Below are positions 1 to 8,140 of a stretch of 47,346 bases of DNA, in pieces; within the stretch, counting starts at the first letter, position 1, and every line of letters starts with the position of its first letter. Position numbers and translations under genes: made by a program. The notes beneath the pieces were generated by a model. That model was not told the DNA's origin. It saw only the letters and a program-made list of their open reading frames with translations, and searched no databases. The DNA comes from an uncultured Clostridia bacterium (lineage in GTDB: Bacteria; Bacillota; Clostridia; Christensenellales; Aristaeellaceae): the NCBI GenBank assembly GCA_947167215.1, contig CAMVHE010000019.1:1-47346 (forward strand). The letters run 5' to 3'.

Positions 1-376
1 GATTGATTATTCAGTTGCTAACCTTGTTTTTGAAGATGGCATCATTGCCACCATGGAAAATCACTGGTTGCTGCCGAATGCCCGACCTCTGAAATTGGAC
101 GCTTCACTGACTATCATTGGTGAAAAGGGAATGCTAGAAGCGGACTTAAACGCTCATCCGGTATACTGCACAGACTCACAGGGAAATGTTCAGTATTTTG
201 ACAGTTATCTGTCTGCCTATGATGCAGATGGACTTCCGCGTGGTGATATTTACAGAGAAATCCAGCATTTTATTTCATGTGTCAAAACAAAAAGTACCCC
301 GTTGATTACGGCAAAACAGGCTGCTGAAGCAGTTTCAGCGATTGAGCTTGTTCTCAAAAACATGGAAATTTATTGA
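1..376 (+). CDS. Gfo/Idh/MocA family oxidoreductase, C-terminal part (cut by window edge)
   Basis: The frame is open from base 2 to the stop at 374-376, and the start lies outside the window. The visible 124 residues match the C-terminal half of Gfo/Idh/MocA NAD(P)-dependent oxidoreductases: a beta-sheet region with FEDGIIATMENHW, then a segment about changes in the substrate-site sheet, and the typical closing helix with ITAKQAAEAVSAIELVLKN. Family members oxidise or epimerise sugars, inositols or sialic-acid-like substrates. A binding-protein gene follows 44 bases later on the same strand, and nagA and nagB come next, so a role in amino-sugar use is likely but inferred. The NAD-binding half that would name the subfamily is not visible. 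Confidence 0.8.
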   Translation, partial: IDYSVANLVFEDGIIATMENHWLLPNARPLKLDASLTIIGEKGMLEADLNAHPVYCTDSQGNVQYFDSYLSAYDADGLPRGDIYREIQHFISCVKTKSTPLITAKQAAEAVSAIELVLKNMEIY

Positions 377-420
377 TGCTAATCAATAAAAAATAAATTA
401 TGTAAGAGGAGGACAACCAC

Positions 421-1734
421 ATGAATCTCAAGAAGCTTGTCTCTATGCTGCTACTCATTGCTTTACTGTTTACTATTGCAATTGGAATTGCAGAAGAAGA
501 TCCCAAGAAGGCATACGCCGGCACAACTATTCATGTGTTATTGGAAAGCCATGTAACAAGCGAATCGATGGTTCAGCTAATGAATGAGTTCGAGGAAGAA
601 ACAGGCATCAAAGTCGAAGCGGAAGTCATTCCCTATGCTGAATTGCAAACAAAGGCCGCACTTTCATTCAGCCAGAACGATTCCTACTATGATGTGATTT
701 TTAATAACTACATCTTCCTCAATGGTTTTGTAGAAAATGATTATATTGCTCAGCTGGATAGCTATATTGCCGATCCTAAACTCAATATGTATGTTGATCC
801 GGATGATTTCATCGAAGGTTATCGAGAGGCTGGTCAATTCAATGGCAATACCTATATGCTTCCTGTATATGGAGAGAGCGTGTTCTTCATGTATCGCAAG
901 GATCTGTTTGAAGAATACAATATCCAGGTGCCGAAAACTCTGGAAGAACTGTATCAGGCTGCAGCGACTGTCTATGAAAAAAGCAACGGAAGTATCTATG
1001 GGATTGCACTCCGAGGAAGCAAAAGCATGCTGACGGTGCCATATGCTGTATATCTTTGGAGTAATGGTGGCAGATGGTTTGACGAAAATGGAAAATGTGT
1101 TGTTGATAGCCCTGAAGGCATTAAGGCAGTTGAAATGTATGTGGAAATCATGAATAAATATGCGCCTGCCGGATATGCAAACTTTGGCTGGCCAGAAACA
1201 CGTACCGCTTTCGATCAGGGTGTGGCAGCCATGTGCATTGATGCCACTGTCAATGGTGCTTATAACGAAACATCTGAAGAATCTACTGTTGCAGGTAAAG
1301 TCGGTTATGCAACAGTGCCGCTTCAGGTGCCTGAAGATCAGCTATATGGTTATCCCTGTTCTTTAACTGCTCACGGACTGTATCTTAATAAGCTAAGTGA
1401 GAATCCTGAAGCAGCCTTCCTGTTCATGAGCTGGGCGACCAGTGCTGTCTTCCAGAAGCAATCCCTCGAAATCTCAGCCGATTGCGGTGCTACTTCCAAA
1501 ACAGTCTTTATGAGTGAAGCTTATCAAAATAGATATGGCGCTTTTGTCGATGCAATGGTTGATGCGGTCAATGTTGGCAATCCTGAATTTGCACCAACAA
1601 TTGCTCAGGCTTCAGAAGTAAAGGCTTTGGTCTGTGCTGCCGTATCCAGTGTTCTGGCAGGCGAAGATACAGCAGAGCATGCGATGAAAACGGTCGCGGA
1701 AGAAATTAATAAAAATATTCTTGGCATTGAATAA
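421..1734 (+). CDS. Extracellular sugar-binding protein of a CUT1 ABC importer
   Basis: This 437-residue protein has an N-terminal Sec signal (basic MNLKK, then a hydrophobic stretch to about residue 22, cleavage near GIA-EED). The body is typical of family 1 solute-binding proteins, with a ligand-closing region containing YGIALRG and a helix near DQGVAAMCIDAT. A strong AGGAGG lies just before the ATG. There is no lipobox cysteine. No permease genes adjoin it on the plus strand, so its membrane partners must be upstream of the window or be the importer at 6280-8051. It sits between a MocA-type oxidoreductase and nagA, which points to an amino sugar or glycan fragment as ligand. The exact ligand cannot be read from the sequence. 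Confidence 0.85.
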   Translation: MNLKKLVSMLLLIALLFTIAIGIAEEDPKKAYAGTTIHVLLESHVTSESMVQLMNEFEEETGIKVEAEVIPYAELQTKAALSFSQNDSYYDVIFNNYIFLNGFVENDYIAQLDSYIADPKLNMYVDPDDFIEGYREAGQFNGNTYMLPVYGESVFFMYRKDLFEEYNIQVPKTLEELYQAAATVYEKSNGSIYGIALRGSKSMLTVPYAVYLWSNGGRWFDENGKCVVDSPEGIKAVEMYVEIMNKYAPAGYANFGWPETRTAFDQGVAAMCIDATVNGAYNETSEESTVAGKVGYATVPLQVPEDQLYGYPCSLTAHGLYLNKLSENPEAAFLFMSWATSAVFQKQSLEISADCGATSKTVFMSEAYQNRYGAFVDAMVDAVNVGNPEFAPTIAQASEVKALVCAAVSSVLAGEDTAEHAMKTVAEEINKNILGIE

Positions 1735-1916
1735 TACCTTTGCAGTGCTTTGAATCAATCGGGACGGGGAAATAATACAAATCACCCTATTTTACATAGG
1801 TTCTTGGGCGATGTATGACAAGTGCAGGCATTTCGGGTTAACCGAGTGGCAAGACTTGATTATCTCCACCATCAGGAAATGAAAACCAAACTTGATAATC
1901 ATGCAAATCGTACTAC

Positions 1917-1952
1917 GCAATGGGGTGGGATATTAGATTCCCACCCCATTGC
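1917..1952 (+). terminator. Perfect 14-bp hairpin between binding-protein gene and nagA
   Basis: GCAATGGGGTGGGA (1917-1930) pairs perfectly with TCCCACCCCATTGC (1939-1952) around an 8-base loop. No T-run follows, so it may be an mRNA-stabilising or attenuating hairpin rather than a full terminator. It ends 23 bases before the nagA start and 8 bases before its ribosome binding site. The rest of the 241-base gap (1735-1975) shows no gene. Confidence 0.75.
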
Positions 1953-1975
1953 AGTTATGAGAAGGTAATACGGAT

Positions 1976-3199
1976 ATGCAAAATGAAATAGTTGAAAGAT
2001 CAGCATTGTCCGCTGTCAGTGTTCCTATCCCCATATGGATTTCCGGGCGAATTGTGCTGACGGATGAGATCATAGAAAACGGCTCTGTTCTGATCAGGGG
2101 AAGACATATCGAAGCGGTGAATACGCCATGTCCTGACGGTGCGATTACAATGGAAGCCGGCGATGGATATATCCTGCCGGGATTCATAGACATTCATTTG
2201 CATGGAGGCGGTGGCGCGGATTTCATGGATGCAGAAGAGGATTCTGTTGCCATTGTCGCACGGGCTCATATGCACCATGGAACTACTGCAATGGTTCCAA
2301 CTACGATGACATGCGCAGATGAGTTGCTCGAGCAGGTGATTTCATGTATTCTTCCGACTTTGGAACGCCCAACAGGTGGGGCAAGGGTGCTAGGTCTGCA
2401 TCTTGAAGGGCCGTTCTTTTCTGCAGCAGGCAAAGGTGCTCAACCGGTTTCTGAACAGCGGATACCGACAAAAAAAATACTGGAAAAATTCATCAGTCTG
2501 GCAGAAGGCCATATTCTGCGTTGGGATGAATCTCCGGAGTTGGAGAACACACTACTTTTTGCTGAAATTATGAAGGAGAATGGTATTCTCGCAGCTGTTG
2601 CACATACACAGGCCAATGCAAATCAGGCAATGGCAGCATATGATGCTGGTTTTTCCCATGCAACCCATTTTTATAATTCAATGTCAACAGTCCATAAAGA
2701 AAATGGTATCGTACATGCAGGTGTCATCGAAGCAACCTATTTGCGTGATGACGTGACGATAGAACTGATTGGCGATGGAAAGCATATTCCCAGAGAATCC
2801 ATGCAATTGGCTTATCGTATCAAAGGCCCCGATCGTATATGTCTTATTACGGATGCCATGCGAGCTGCAGACACGGACTGTGTCCAATCTGTGCTTGGTG
2901 CAAAGAGTGGAGGTACGCCGGTTGTAATAAAGGACGGCGTTGCACAGTTGCCGGATCTGTCCTCCTATGCAGGAAGCATCTGCACCATGGATCGTGCTTT
3001 GCGGGTGGCACATCTGGAGTATGGTCTCCCGCTGACAGGAGTATCCCGGATGCTTTCGCTTACGCCTGCAAGACTTTGCGGCTGTGACGGGATGAAAGGA
3101 AGTATTGCTTCAGGAAAAGATGCCGATCTTGTAATCATGGACAGAGAATTCAACGTTCGAAAAGTGTTTGTAGAAGGTGAATTGTTATATCAGGCTTAA
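1976..3199 (+). CDS. nagA: N-acetylglucosamine-6-phosphate deacetylase
   Basis: NagA removes the acetyl group from GlcNAc-6-phosphate in the cytoplasm, giving glucosamine-6-phosphate and acetate. The 407-residue protein shows the amidohydrolase set: the metal motif HLH in DIHLHGGG (His74, His76), the metal-binding glutamate in GLHLEGPF (Glu144), His210 in AVAHTQAN, His231 in SHATHFYNSMS, and the catalytic aspartate in LITDAMRA (Asp293). Length fits the family (about 380-400), with an N-terminal extension of some 20 residues. AGAAGG precedes the ATG. nagB follows after 16 bases, so the two are co-transcribed and together deliver fructose-6-phosphate to glycolysis. Confidence 0.95.
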   Translation: MQNEIVERSALSAVSVPIPIWISGRIVLTDEIIENGSVLIRGRHIEAVNTPCPDGAITMEAGDGYILPGFIDIHLHGGGGADFMDAEEDSVAIVARAHMHHGTTAMVPTTMTCADELLEQVISCILPTLERPTGGARVLGLHLEGPFFSAAGKGAQPVSEQRIPTKKILEKFISLAEGHILRWDESPELENTLLFAEIMKENGILAAVAHTQANANQAMAAYDAGFSHATHFYNSMSTVHKENGIVHAGVIEATYLRDDVTIELIGDGKHIPRESMQLAYRIKGPDRICLITDAMRAADTDCVQSVLGAKSGGTPVVIKDGVAQLPDLSSYAGSICTMDRALRVAHLEYGLPLTGVSRMLSLTPARLCGCDGMKGSIASGKDADLVIMDREFNVRKVFVEGELLYQA

Positions 3200-3215
3200 T
3201 TCGAGGAGGTTAATC

Positions 3216-4013
3216 ATGGAAAGAATACTTGATAACGGTATCCGCCTCAGACTCTTGAAATCAGAAAGTGATGTATACCTGGACATGGCATTGACAATGC
3301 TTGATACAATTTGTCGCTGTGAAAGAGAAAAGAGACCTTGCCCTATGATTGTGCCGGTGGGCCCGACTGCGCAGTATCCAATCCTGGCAGAACTTGTCAA
3401 TCGGTTCAATGTATCTCTCAGGAATGTTCATATCTTTAACATGGATGAATACCTGATTTCACCATCACAGACTATTGCCGTAGAGCATCCGATGAGTTTT
3501 CATGGCCGGATGGAGAGAGATTTCTATTCCCGTCTCAGACCAGAGGTTACTGTTCCAGCCAGTCAGCGACATTTTCCAGAGCCCGGAAAAGAAGCAGAAT
3601 ATGACCGAATGATTGATGACGTAGGTGGAATTGAACTTTGTCTTGGAGGTCTCGGCATTAACGGACACATTGCCTTTAACGAGCCGCCCGAAAAGGACAT
3701 AACAATGACGGCAGAGGAATTTGCCACTCTCAATACTCGCGTGTTGCCTATTACGCGAGAAACCAGGACGGTCAACGCCATTGGTTATCAACGTGGCGAT
3801 ATTCGTGGTATGCCAGAGTGGTGTATCACAGTGGGTATGCGGCAGATACTTGCTTCAAAGGATATATATATTGCATTGAACCGCGACTGGCAGTATGGCA
3901 TTGCTCAGCATGTCCTGCATGATAACGTTCAGGCAGCCATTCCTGCTTCTTTGTTGCAAAACCATCCACATGTCACCTTCTGTGCTCCGGAAAGCATCGG
4001 AGCAGGGCTTTAA
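3216..4013 (+). CDS. nagB: Glucosamine-6-phosphate deaminase
   Basis: NagB converts glucosamine-6-phosphate to fructose-6-phosphate and ammonia. The 265-residue protein has the sugar-isomerase hallmarks: VPVGPTAQYP near residue 47, NMDEYL with Asp77 and Glu78, and GGLGINGHIAFNEPP at about 144-158 with His151 and Glu156. Asn149 stands where E. coli NagB has Asp141. The B. subtilis enzyme, as I recall it, also has Asn here, so this is not a sign of inactivity. I chose the ATG at 3216 because GAGGAGG ends 6 bases before it. A longer in-frame start at 3177 would overlap nagA and lacks such a site. The C-terminal PASLLQNHPHV segment fits the family. Confidence 0.93.
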   Translation: MERILDNGIRLRLLKSESDVYLDMALTMLDTICRCEREKRPCPMIVPVGPTAQYPILAELVNRFNVSLRNVHIFNMDEYLISPSQTIAVEHPMSFHGRMERDFYSRLRPEVTVPASQRHFPEPGKEAEYDRMIDDVGGIELCLGGLGINGHIAFNEPPEKDITMTAEEFATLNTRVLPITRETRTVNAIGYQRGDIRGMPEWCITVGMRQILASKDIYIALNRDWQYGIAQHVLHDNVQAAIPASLLQNHPHVTFCAPESIGAGL

Positions 4014-4033
4014 TGTAACTAAGCCAAAGAACT

Positions 4034-4240
4034 GAGGAAATGATAGAGTATTATGGCTTCATGCCAAATAATTATATGTTTCTCAAGGATACCAATGCCA
4101 AGGCATTCGATACCATGCAGTTAATGGCAAAGGAAGCTTAGTGGGCGGAGAAGATGGACGAATTTGACGACGAGTTCAAAGATGCCGAATTGCTGTAATA
4201 TGTAGATATTGCTGTAAAGGTAATGAAAAACACGGTTATT
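4034..4240 (+). pseudogene. Decayed small gene behind nagB (two in-frame stops)
   Basis: One frame starting at 4034 reads like real protein: EEMIEYYGFMPNNY, then AFDTMQLMAKEA, a TAG stop at 4139, WAEKMDEFDDEFKDAELL, a TAA stop at 4196, and YVDIAVKVM. The acidic, helix-rich text resembles the C-terminal end of small secreted proteins with a YY-x-[DE]-[IV] ending seen in clostridia, but I cannot name the family with confidence. The two stops and absence of a start with a ribosome binding site indicate a broken gene fragment. Confidence 0.4.
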
Positions 4241-4912
4241 GATCATGCATTTATTGACACCCAAAGAGGATGCTTAACAGCTCCTCTTCTTTTTCGCCAG
4301 AAAACATGTCATATACATGAAAGCTCTGAAAAAACAGTCCCTAATACTCCGAGACGCTGTTCCTATTTGGCGATGAAAGTGTTCTTCTTACCACGGTATT
4401 TTCGGAAGGGCACATAGATGGTGGTTGCTGAGTTTCTCGGGCAGTGCTCAGGCAGTGAGTGAGCCGAACTTTATCATTCAAAGAAGCCCGCAATCATGAG
4501 AAAGACTTTCATGGAGATATTTCCAGACTGCTGCTAAGGGACCGCTCATACCTGCAAATTTCGGAAAAACGGTGCATTTGTTTCGGTCAATCGGTTCACT
4601 CATTTCACTTGAAACGGTATAGAGATATGGAACGGCCTTTTGACTGCTATTACTCATTATCCTGATTCCCTGTCAAGTCAAGCTCATGATATGGCGTAAG
4701 CGAAGGCTTGACGGGAAATTGGTATCAAGCTATCGACACTGAAGAGGCCGTTCCGTTTTCCTCGGAACATGCGTACTGATCAGACCGGAACGGCTGTTCC
4801 GCTAATTCCGGGATGGGCGAACCGATCTTCTGCAATTTGCAGAGAGAGCTTTATCTTTTTAAGACTATTCAGATTTAGGTACAGTGCGGGAGATTTTTCC
4901 AGGTTGGAAGCA
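4241..4912. other. Gene-poor stretch with decayed sequence
   Basis: No convincing gene is seen. Short open frames at 4223-4417 and 4459-4665 have no ribosome binding site and no recognisable protein text. The stretch holds one copy of a 30-base repeat (4513-4543) and a weaker echo of it near 4889-4903, directly before the 78-base repeat at 4921. A 14-base string, ATTCAAAGAAGCCC, at 4476-4489 recurs at 21137-21150. This looks like worn-down mobile or transferred DNA. Confidence 0.5.
4513..4543 (+). repeat. 30-bp dispersed direct repeat, copy 1
   Basis: GGAGATATTTCCAG followed by a short variable part and CTGCTAAGGGACC. A near-identical copy in the same direction lies at 11504-11533. Function unknown. 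Confidence 0.6.
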
Positions 4913-4920
4913 GATTGTTA

Positions 4921-4998
4921 GCGTACCTGCTGCAAGCTGAATAAATAGAAATCCGGGCATGAATCAGTTTATGACTTATGCCCGGATTCTTTTTATAG
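4921..4998 (+). repeat. 78-bp direct repeat, copy 1 (left of the epimerase/ABC/regulator module)
   Basis: From GCGTACCTGCTGCAAGCTGA to TTCTTTTTATAG, this differs from copy 2 (11355-11432) at only two bases by eye. Similarity continues weakly for about ten bases upstream (GATTGTTAGCG versus AATTGTCAGCG). The repeat contains a terminator-like hairpin. The two copies enclose 5059-10675, a complete functional module. Confidence 0.85.
4951..4995 (+). terminator. Terminator-like hairpin within repeat copy 1
   Basis: ATCCGGGCAT (4951-4960) pairs with ATGCCCGGAT (4978-4987), followed on the plus strand by TCTTTTTA. The loop can pair further with one mismatch. On the minus strand it lies 64 bases behind the stop of the epimerase gene and could end that operon too. 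Confidence 0.75.
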
Positions 4999-5058
4999 AG
5001 GGAACAAACTACCACTCTCTGTGACCATCAAGAATCGAGTTCTTATTCATTTCAATGT

Positions 5059-6261
5059 TCAGATGGAATCGGAAGGTTGTTCTTGGAGCAACTCCCCTAA
5101 CCATAGGTCACATTGCATTAGAGCTCTCGGAAGGTGATAGGCCGTCTTGAACTTGGAGCCTTTTACCGTAAATTCAGGCTCACCATGACGATCAAGATAT
5201 CCATACCATTCCCCAAATTCATGATCGGGAAAGTGTGAAAATGTATATTCGTGTATTTTTGTAAACCATGACCAGAAGACGGGATTTTTTGTATACTTAA
5301 AGGCAAGAAGCATGGAACAGAGTGCCTCAGCATGGACCCACCATTGTCTCTGGTTGGATTCAAGTTTTTCAGTGGGGAGATTCAGAGCGTCCTTGTAAAG
5401 GGGAATACCTCCCAATTGTTCATCCCATCCGAAGTTTATTGTATCCAGCATGATATCTGTAATCTGATGGGCATGAACATCATCGCCCAGTGAAATGAGA
5501 ATATCCAGCAGGAACCACATCGTTTCCAAAGTGTGCCCTGGTGTCATCAGACGGCCTTCCATATGGGAAAAATCATGCCTCCCATCAGGCAGCGGGCGCT
5601 CAAGAACCCGGCGGTTGGGATAATCGACATGAACTGAGAAGAAATGATCAATATTATAATTCAAAATAGCATGCAACTCTGCATCAGGGACGATGCCTTG
5701 CAATTCACGAAACATCATAAACTCGATCATTGTCATGTTCAGAGGAGAATAAGCACGCTTTCCAGAAATCTGCTTTGTCCAGATCCCCTTGGGATTTTTT
5801 TTCCTTTCCTGAATGCGGCGATATACTGAGATAGCTTTTTCTTTTGCCCATTCTTCCTGTGATGCCCTGTAGTATTCGGCAAGCCCTACGCAAATAAAGC
5901 ATTCTGAGAAGATGTTATAGGGATGAACAAGAGGATCACCGTATTCGGTGAAAGAGAAATAGACATCATTGTCGGCTGTAAATGCATATTTTTGAATAAA
6001 CTCGGCACCTAAACGGGCAGCGTCCAAATACATGGAGGAACGACCGTACACATTATACATTTTAGACATCGTCCATAATTCGCGCCCAAGCATCCACGCA
6101 AACTTGTCAGTTTCATAAATGCGACCATCTCGGGTGAGACAACAATAATATCCGCCATTTTTCCAGTCAAGTGAGTTGTTCAACCAGAAGGGGAGAACAT
6201 ATTCGAAAAGCTCTTTTTGATAGATTTGCTGCAATTGCAGATAGCGGGAAGAATCTGGCAT
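5059..6261 (-). CDS. N-acylglucosamine 2-epimerase (AGE family)
   Basis: This enzyme interconverts N-acetylglucosamine and N-acetylmannosamine in the cytoplasm. The 400-residue length equals that of animal renin-binding-protein/AGE enzymes. Matching text includes DWKNGGYYCCLTRDGR near the N-terminus, IFSECF, RLMTPGHTLETMWFLL with a catalytic-type histidine, the long block QRQWWVHAEALC, EYTFSHFPD and GEWYGYLDRHGEPE, and YHLPRALM with the second catalytic-type histidine. AAAGGAGAT precedes the ATG. It is the last gene of a minus-strand operon behind an ABC importer, and nagA/nagB are 1 kb away. Mannobiose or cellobiose 2-epimerases are related, but the match to the N-acyl type is closer. Confidence 0.88.
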   Translation of the reverse strand: MPDSSRYLQLQQIYQKELFEYVLPFWLNNSLDWKNGGYYCCLTRDGRIYETDKFAWMLGRELWTMSKMYNVYGRSSMYLDAARLGAEFIQKYAFTADNDVYFSFTEYGDPLVHPYNIFSECFICVGLAEYYRASQEEWAKEKAISVYRRIQERKKNPKGIWTKQISGKRAYSPLNMTMIEFMMFRELQGIVPDAELHAILNYNIDHFFSVHVDYPNRRVLERPLPDGRHDFSHMEGRLMTPGHTLETMWFLLDILISLGDDVHAHQITDIMLDTINFGWDEQLGGIPLYKDALNLPTEKLESNQRQWWVHAEALCSMLLAFKYTKNPVFWSWFTKIHEYTFSHFPDHEFGEWYGYLDRHGEPEFTVKGSKFKTAYHLPRALMQCDLWLGELLQEQPSDSI

Positions 6262-6279
6262 ATAGACATCTCCTTTGAA

Positions 6280-7134
6280 TTACTTGATTGCACCTGCAGT
6301 CATGCCACGGATGAATTGCTTGGACATGAAAAGGTAGAGAATCATCATAGGTATTATGGAAATGGACAGGCCGGTAAACATCAGACTCCAATCGGTTTTA
6401 TATTGACCAATAAAAGAATTGAGTCCGACAGGCATGGTCCGTAGTTTGTCAGTTTGAATGAATACCAGAGGAAAGAAAAAGTCATTCCAGATTGGTACAG
6501 CATTATAAATTGTGACAATTGCAATACCTGGCATGCAAACAGGCATTACAACCTGAGAGTATATCCGCCAGTCACTGCACCCATCAATACGGGCGGCATA
6601 TTCAAGATCTATAGGGAAAGTTCGCATGAAGCCGGATAAGATAAACACCGTAGAAGGGAGGCCGGTTGCCAGATCGATCAGAATGATGCCCAGCAAGGAA
6701 TTGCTCAGTTTCAACGAATTGATGATCATATACAATGGAATTAGTGCTGCTTTTAAAGGCAACATGATTCCCGAGAGAAAAAGCAGATAAACAAGGGTAT
6801 TCCCACGGTATTGATAGCGGGAAACACCGTAAGCACCCATAGACCCAAACAATATAACAAAGAACATGGAAACTGCTGTAACAACTACACTGTTGATAAA
6901 ATAGCGATAGAAACCTTTCTCAATAAATACGGTATAGTAGTTTTTAAAGGAAAAGGAAGAGGGCAACTGAAAAGGATATCGGATAATATCTCTGGTACTT
7001 TTAAAAGAAGACATGAACATGTTGAATAATGGATAGAGAATTATTGCTACATATACCCCCATCAGAGTAAAAGTTAGAAGTAAAACCAATTTCTTTTTTG
7101 CAGGCGCTTTCCGAATTCGAAAATCAGTATTCAT
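6280..7134 (-). CDS. Carbohydrate ABC transporter permease, MalG-type
   Basis: The 284-residue membrane protein has about six hydrophobic segments, the first near residues 15-37. The permease coupling loop reads EYAARIDGCSDWRIYSQVVMPVCMP, carrying the EAA-like pattern that docks the ATPase. It ends with a typical MSKQFIRGMTAGAIK tail seen in MalG/UgpE-like subunits. Its start overlaps the stop of the preceding permease by 4 bases (ATGA), a sign of translational coupling. It forms the inner-membrane channel together with the product of 7131-8051 and takes substrate from the binding protein 8141-9388. No ATPase is encoded nearby. Confidence 0.93.
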   Translation of the reverse strand: MNTDFRIRKAPAKKKLVLLLTFTLMGVYVAIILYPLFNMFMSSFKSTRDIIRYPFQLPSSFSFKNYYTVFIEKGFYRYFINSVVVTAVSMFFVILFGSMGAYGVSRYQYRGNTLVYLLFLSGIMLPLKAALIPLYMIINSLKLSNSLLGIILIDLATGLPSTVFILSGFMRTFPIDLEYAARIDGCSDWRIYSQVVMPVCMPGIAIVTIYNAVPIWNDFFFPLVFIQTDKLRTMPVGLNSFIGQYKTDWSLMFTGLSISIIPMMILYLFMSKQFIRGMTAGAIK

Positions 7135-8051
7135 AGTTCCGTCTCCTTCTGCCTGAGTCCCAGAATGGATATCATTGATGCGCTGAAGGTTAACAGATAG
7201 ATGACAACAGCCATAGCAGAACCGATTCCGATAACAGGATTGCTGGAATCATAGGTACCGAATGCAGTTCGATAGAAAAGTGTCGTAATTGTATCCGTTG
7301 CATAATTAGGCTGACCGTCGACTCCTGCCATGACGTAGACCTGCTCAAAAACATTCAGACTTCCGATTACGGTTAGAACTGTGATTGTGGTGATAGCGGG
7401 TATAATGAGAGGAAGCACTATCTGGAAGAAGATTCGAGGTTCACTGGCACCATCAATGTATGCTGCTTCGATATTTTCCTGTTCGATGGCATCCACAGCG
7501 GACATAAAAACAAGCGTAGGAAAACCGGTCCATCTCCAGATGTTTACCAGGATAATAGTGAAGGTCGCTATTTTTCCATCTCCAAGCCATGCATGTTTGA
7601 GCTGTTCCTGACCAATGAGCGTCAGAAAGCTGTTTACCAAACCGTTAGGCTTTAAAAATAATCCCCAGAGAAAACCAACTGCTGTAATAGAAAACAGAAC
7701 GGGAATAAAAAAGGTACGTTTAAAGAATTCGGAGCCGGTGATACGTCTGCTGAGCATGTATCCGAAAAAGAGCCCGATGACATTCTGGATCAGCATTGTC
7801 ATGATGAACCATTTGATATTGTTTTGTATGGCATTCAGAAACTTTAAGGAATAGTAACTGCCATCAAATAATGCAGCAAAATTGTCGAGGAATATGAACT
7901 TTCCTCTTGTGAATTTTTCCCATTCAAAAAAACAGTTATAGAGGCTCATGAACAATGGCATAAGAATAAATACAAATACAATCAGAAGACCAGGAGTAAC
8001 AAAGAAAACAATCCACAGTCGCTGCCGACTTTTTTTGCTGCCAAATAACAT
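7131..8051 (-). CDS. Carbohydrate ABC transporter permease, MalF/UgpA-type
   Basis: The 306-residue protein has six predicted membrane spans, starting with a hydrophobic helix at about 12-34 (LWIVFFVTPGLLIVFVFILM). The coupling loop EAAYIDGASEPRIFFQIVLPLIIPA near residue 200 is the classic EAA motif of CUT1 permeases. GAGGAAG lies before the ATG. It pairs with the MalG-type subunit that overlaps its stop. The operon order (binding protein, MalF, MalG, enzyme) is typical for oligosaccharide or sugar importers in Firmicutes. Confidence 0.93.
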   Translation of the reverse strand: MLFGSKKSRQRLWIVFFVTPGLLIVFVFILMPLFMSLYNCFFEWEKFTRGKFIFLDNFAALFDGSYYSLKFLNAIQNNIKWFIMTMLIQNVIGLFFGYMLSRRITGSEFFKRTFFIPVLFSITAVGFLWGLFLKPNGLVNSFLTLIGQEQLKHAWLGDGKIATFTIILVNIWRWTGFPTLVFMSAVDAIEQENIEAAYIDGASEPRIFFQIVLPLIIPAITTITVLTVIGSLNVFEQVYVMAGVDGQPNYATDTITTLFYRTAFGTYDSSNPVIGIGSAMAVVIYLLTFSASMISILGLRQKETEL

Positions 8052-8100
8052 CCAATCACTTCCTCGGCGGTATATAAGAATGAAAAAGCAGAACTAGAAA

Positions 8101-8124
8101 GGCCGCCGCATGATAACGGCGGCC
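8101..8124 (-). terminator. Hairpin between binding-protein gene and permease genes
   Basis: GGCCGCCG (8101-8108) pairs with CGGCGGCC (8117-8124). In the transcribed (minus) direction it is followed by TTTCT. It lies 17 bases behind the binding-protein stop and likely lowers readthrough into the permeases or protects the upstream mRNA. Confidence 0.75.
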
Positions 8125-8140
8125 ATAAAACGCATTCCTG

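Noticed and set aside
4223-4665. Two short plus-strand ORFs behind nagB as hypothetical proteins
   Set aside because: They lack ribosome binding sites and have random-looking composition rich in Cys, His and Arg.
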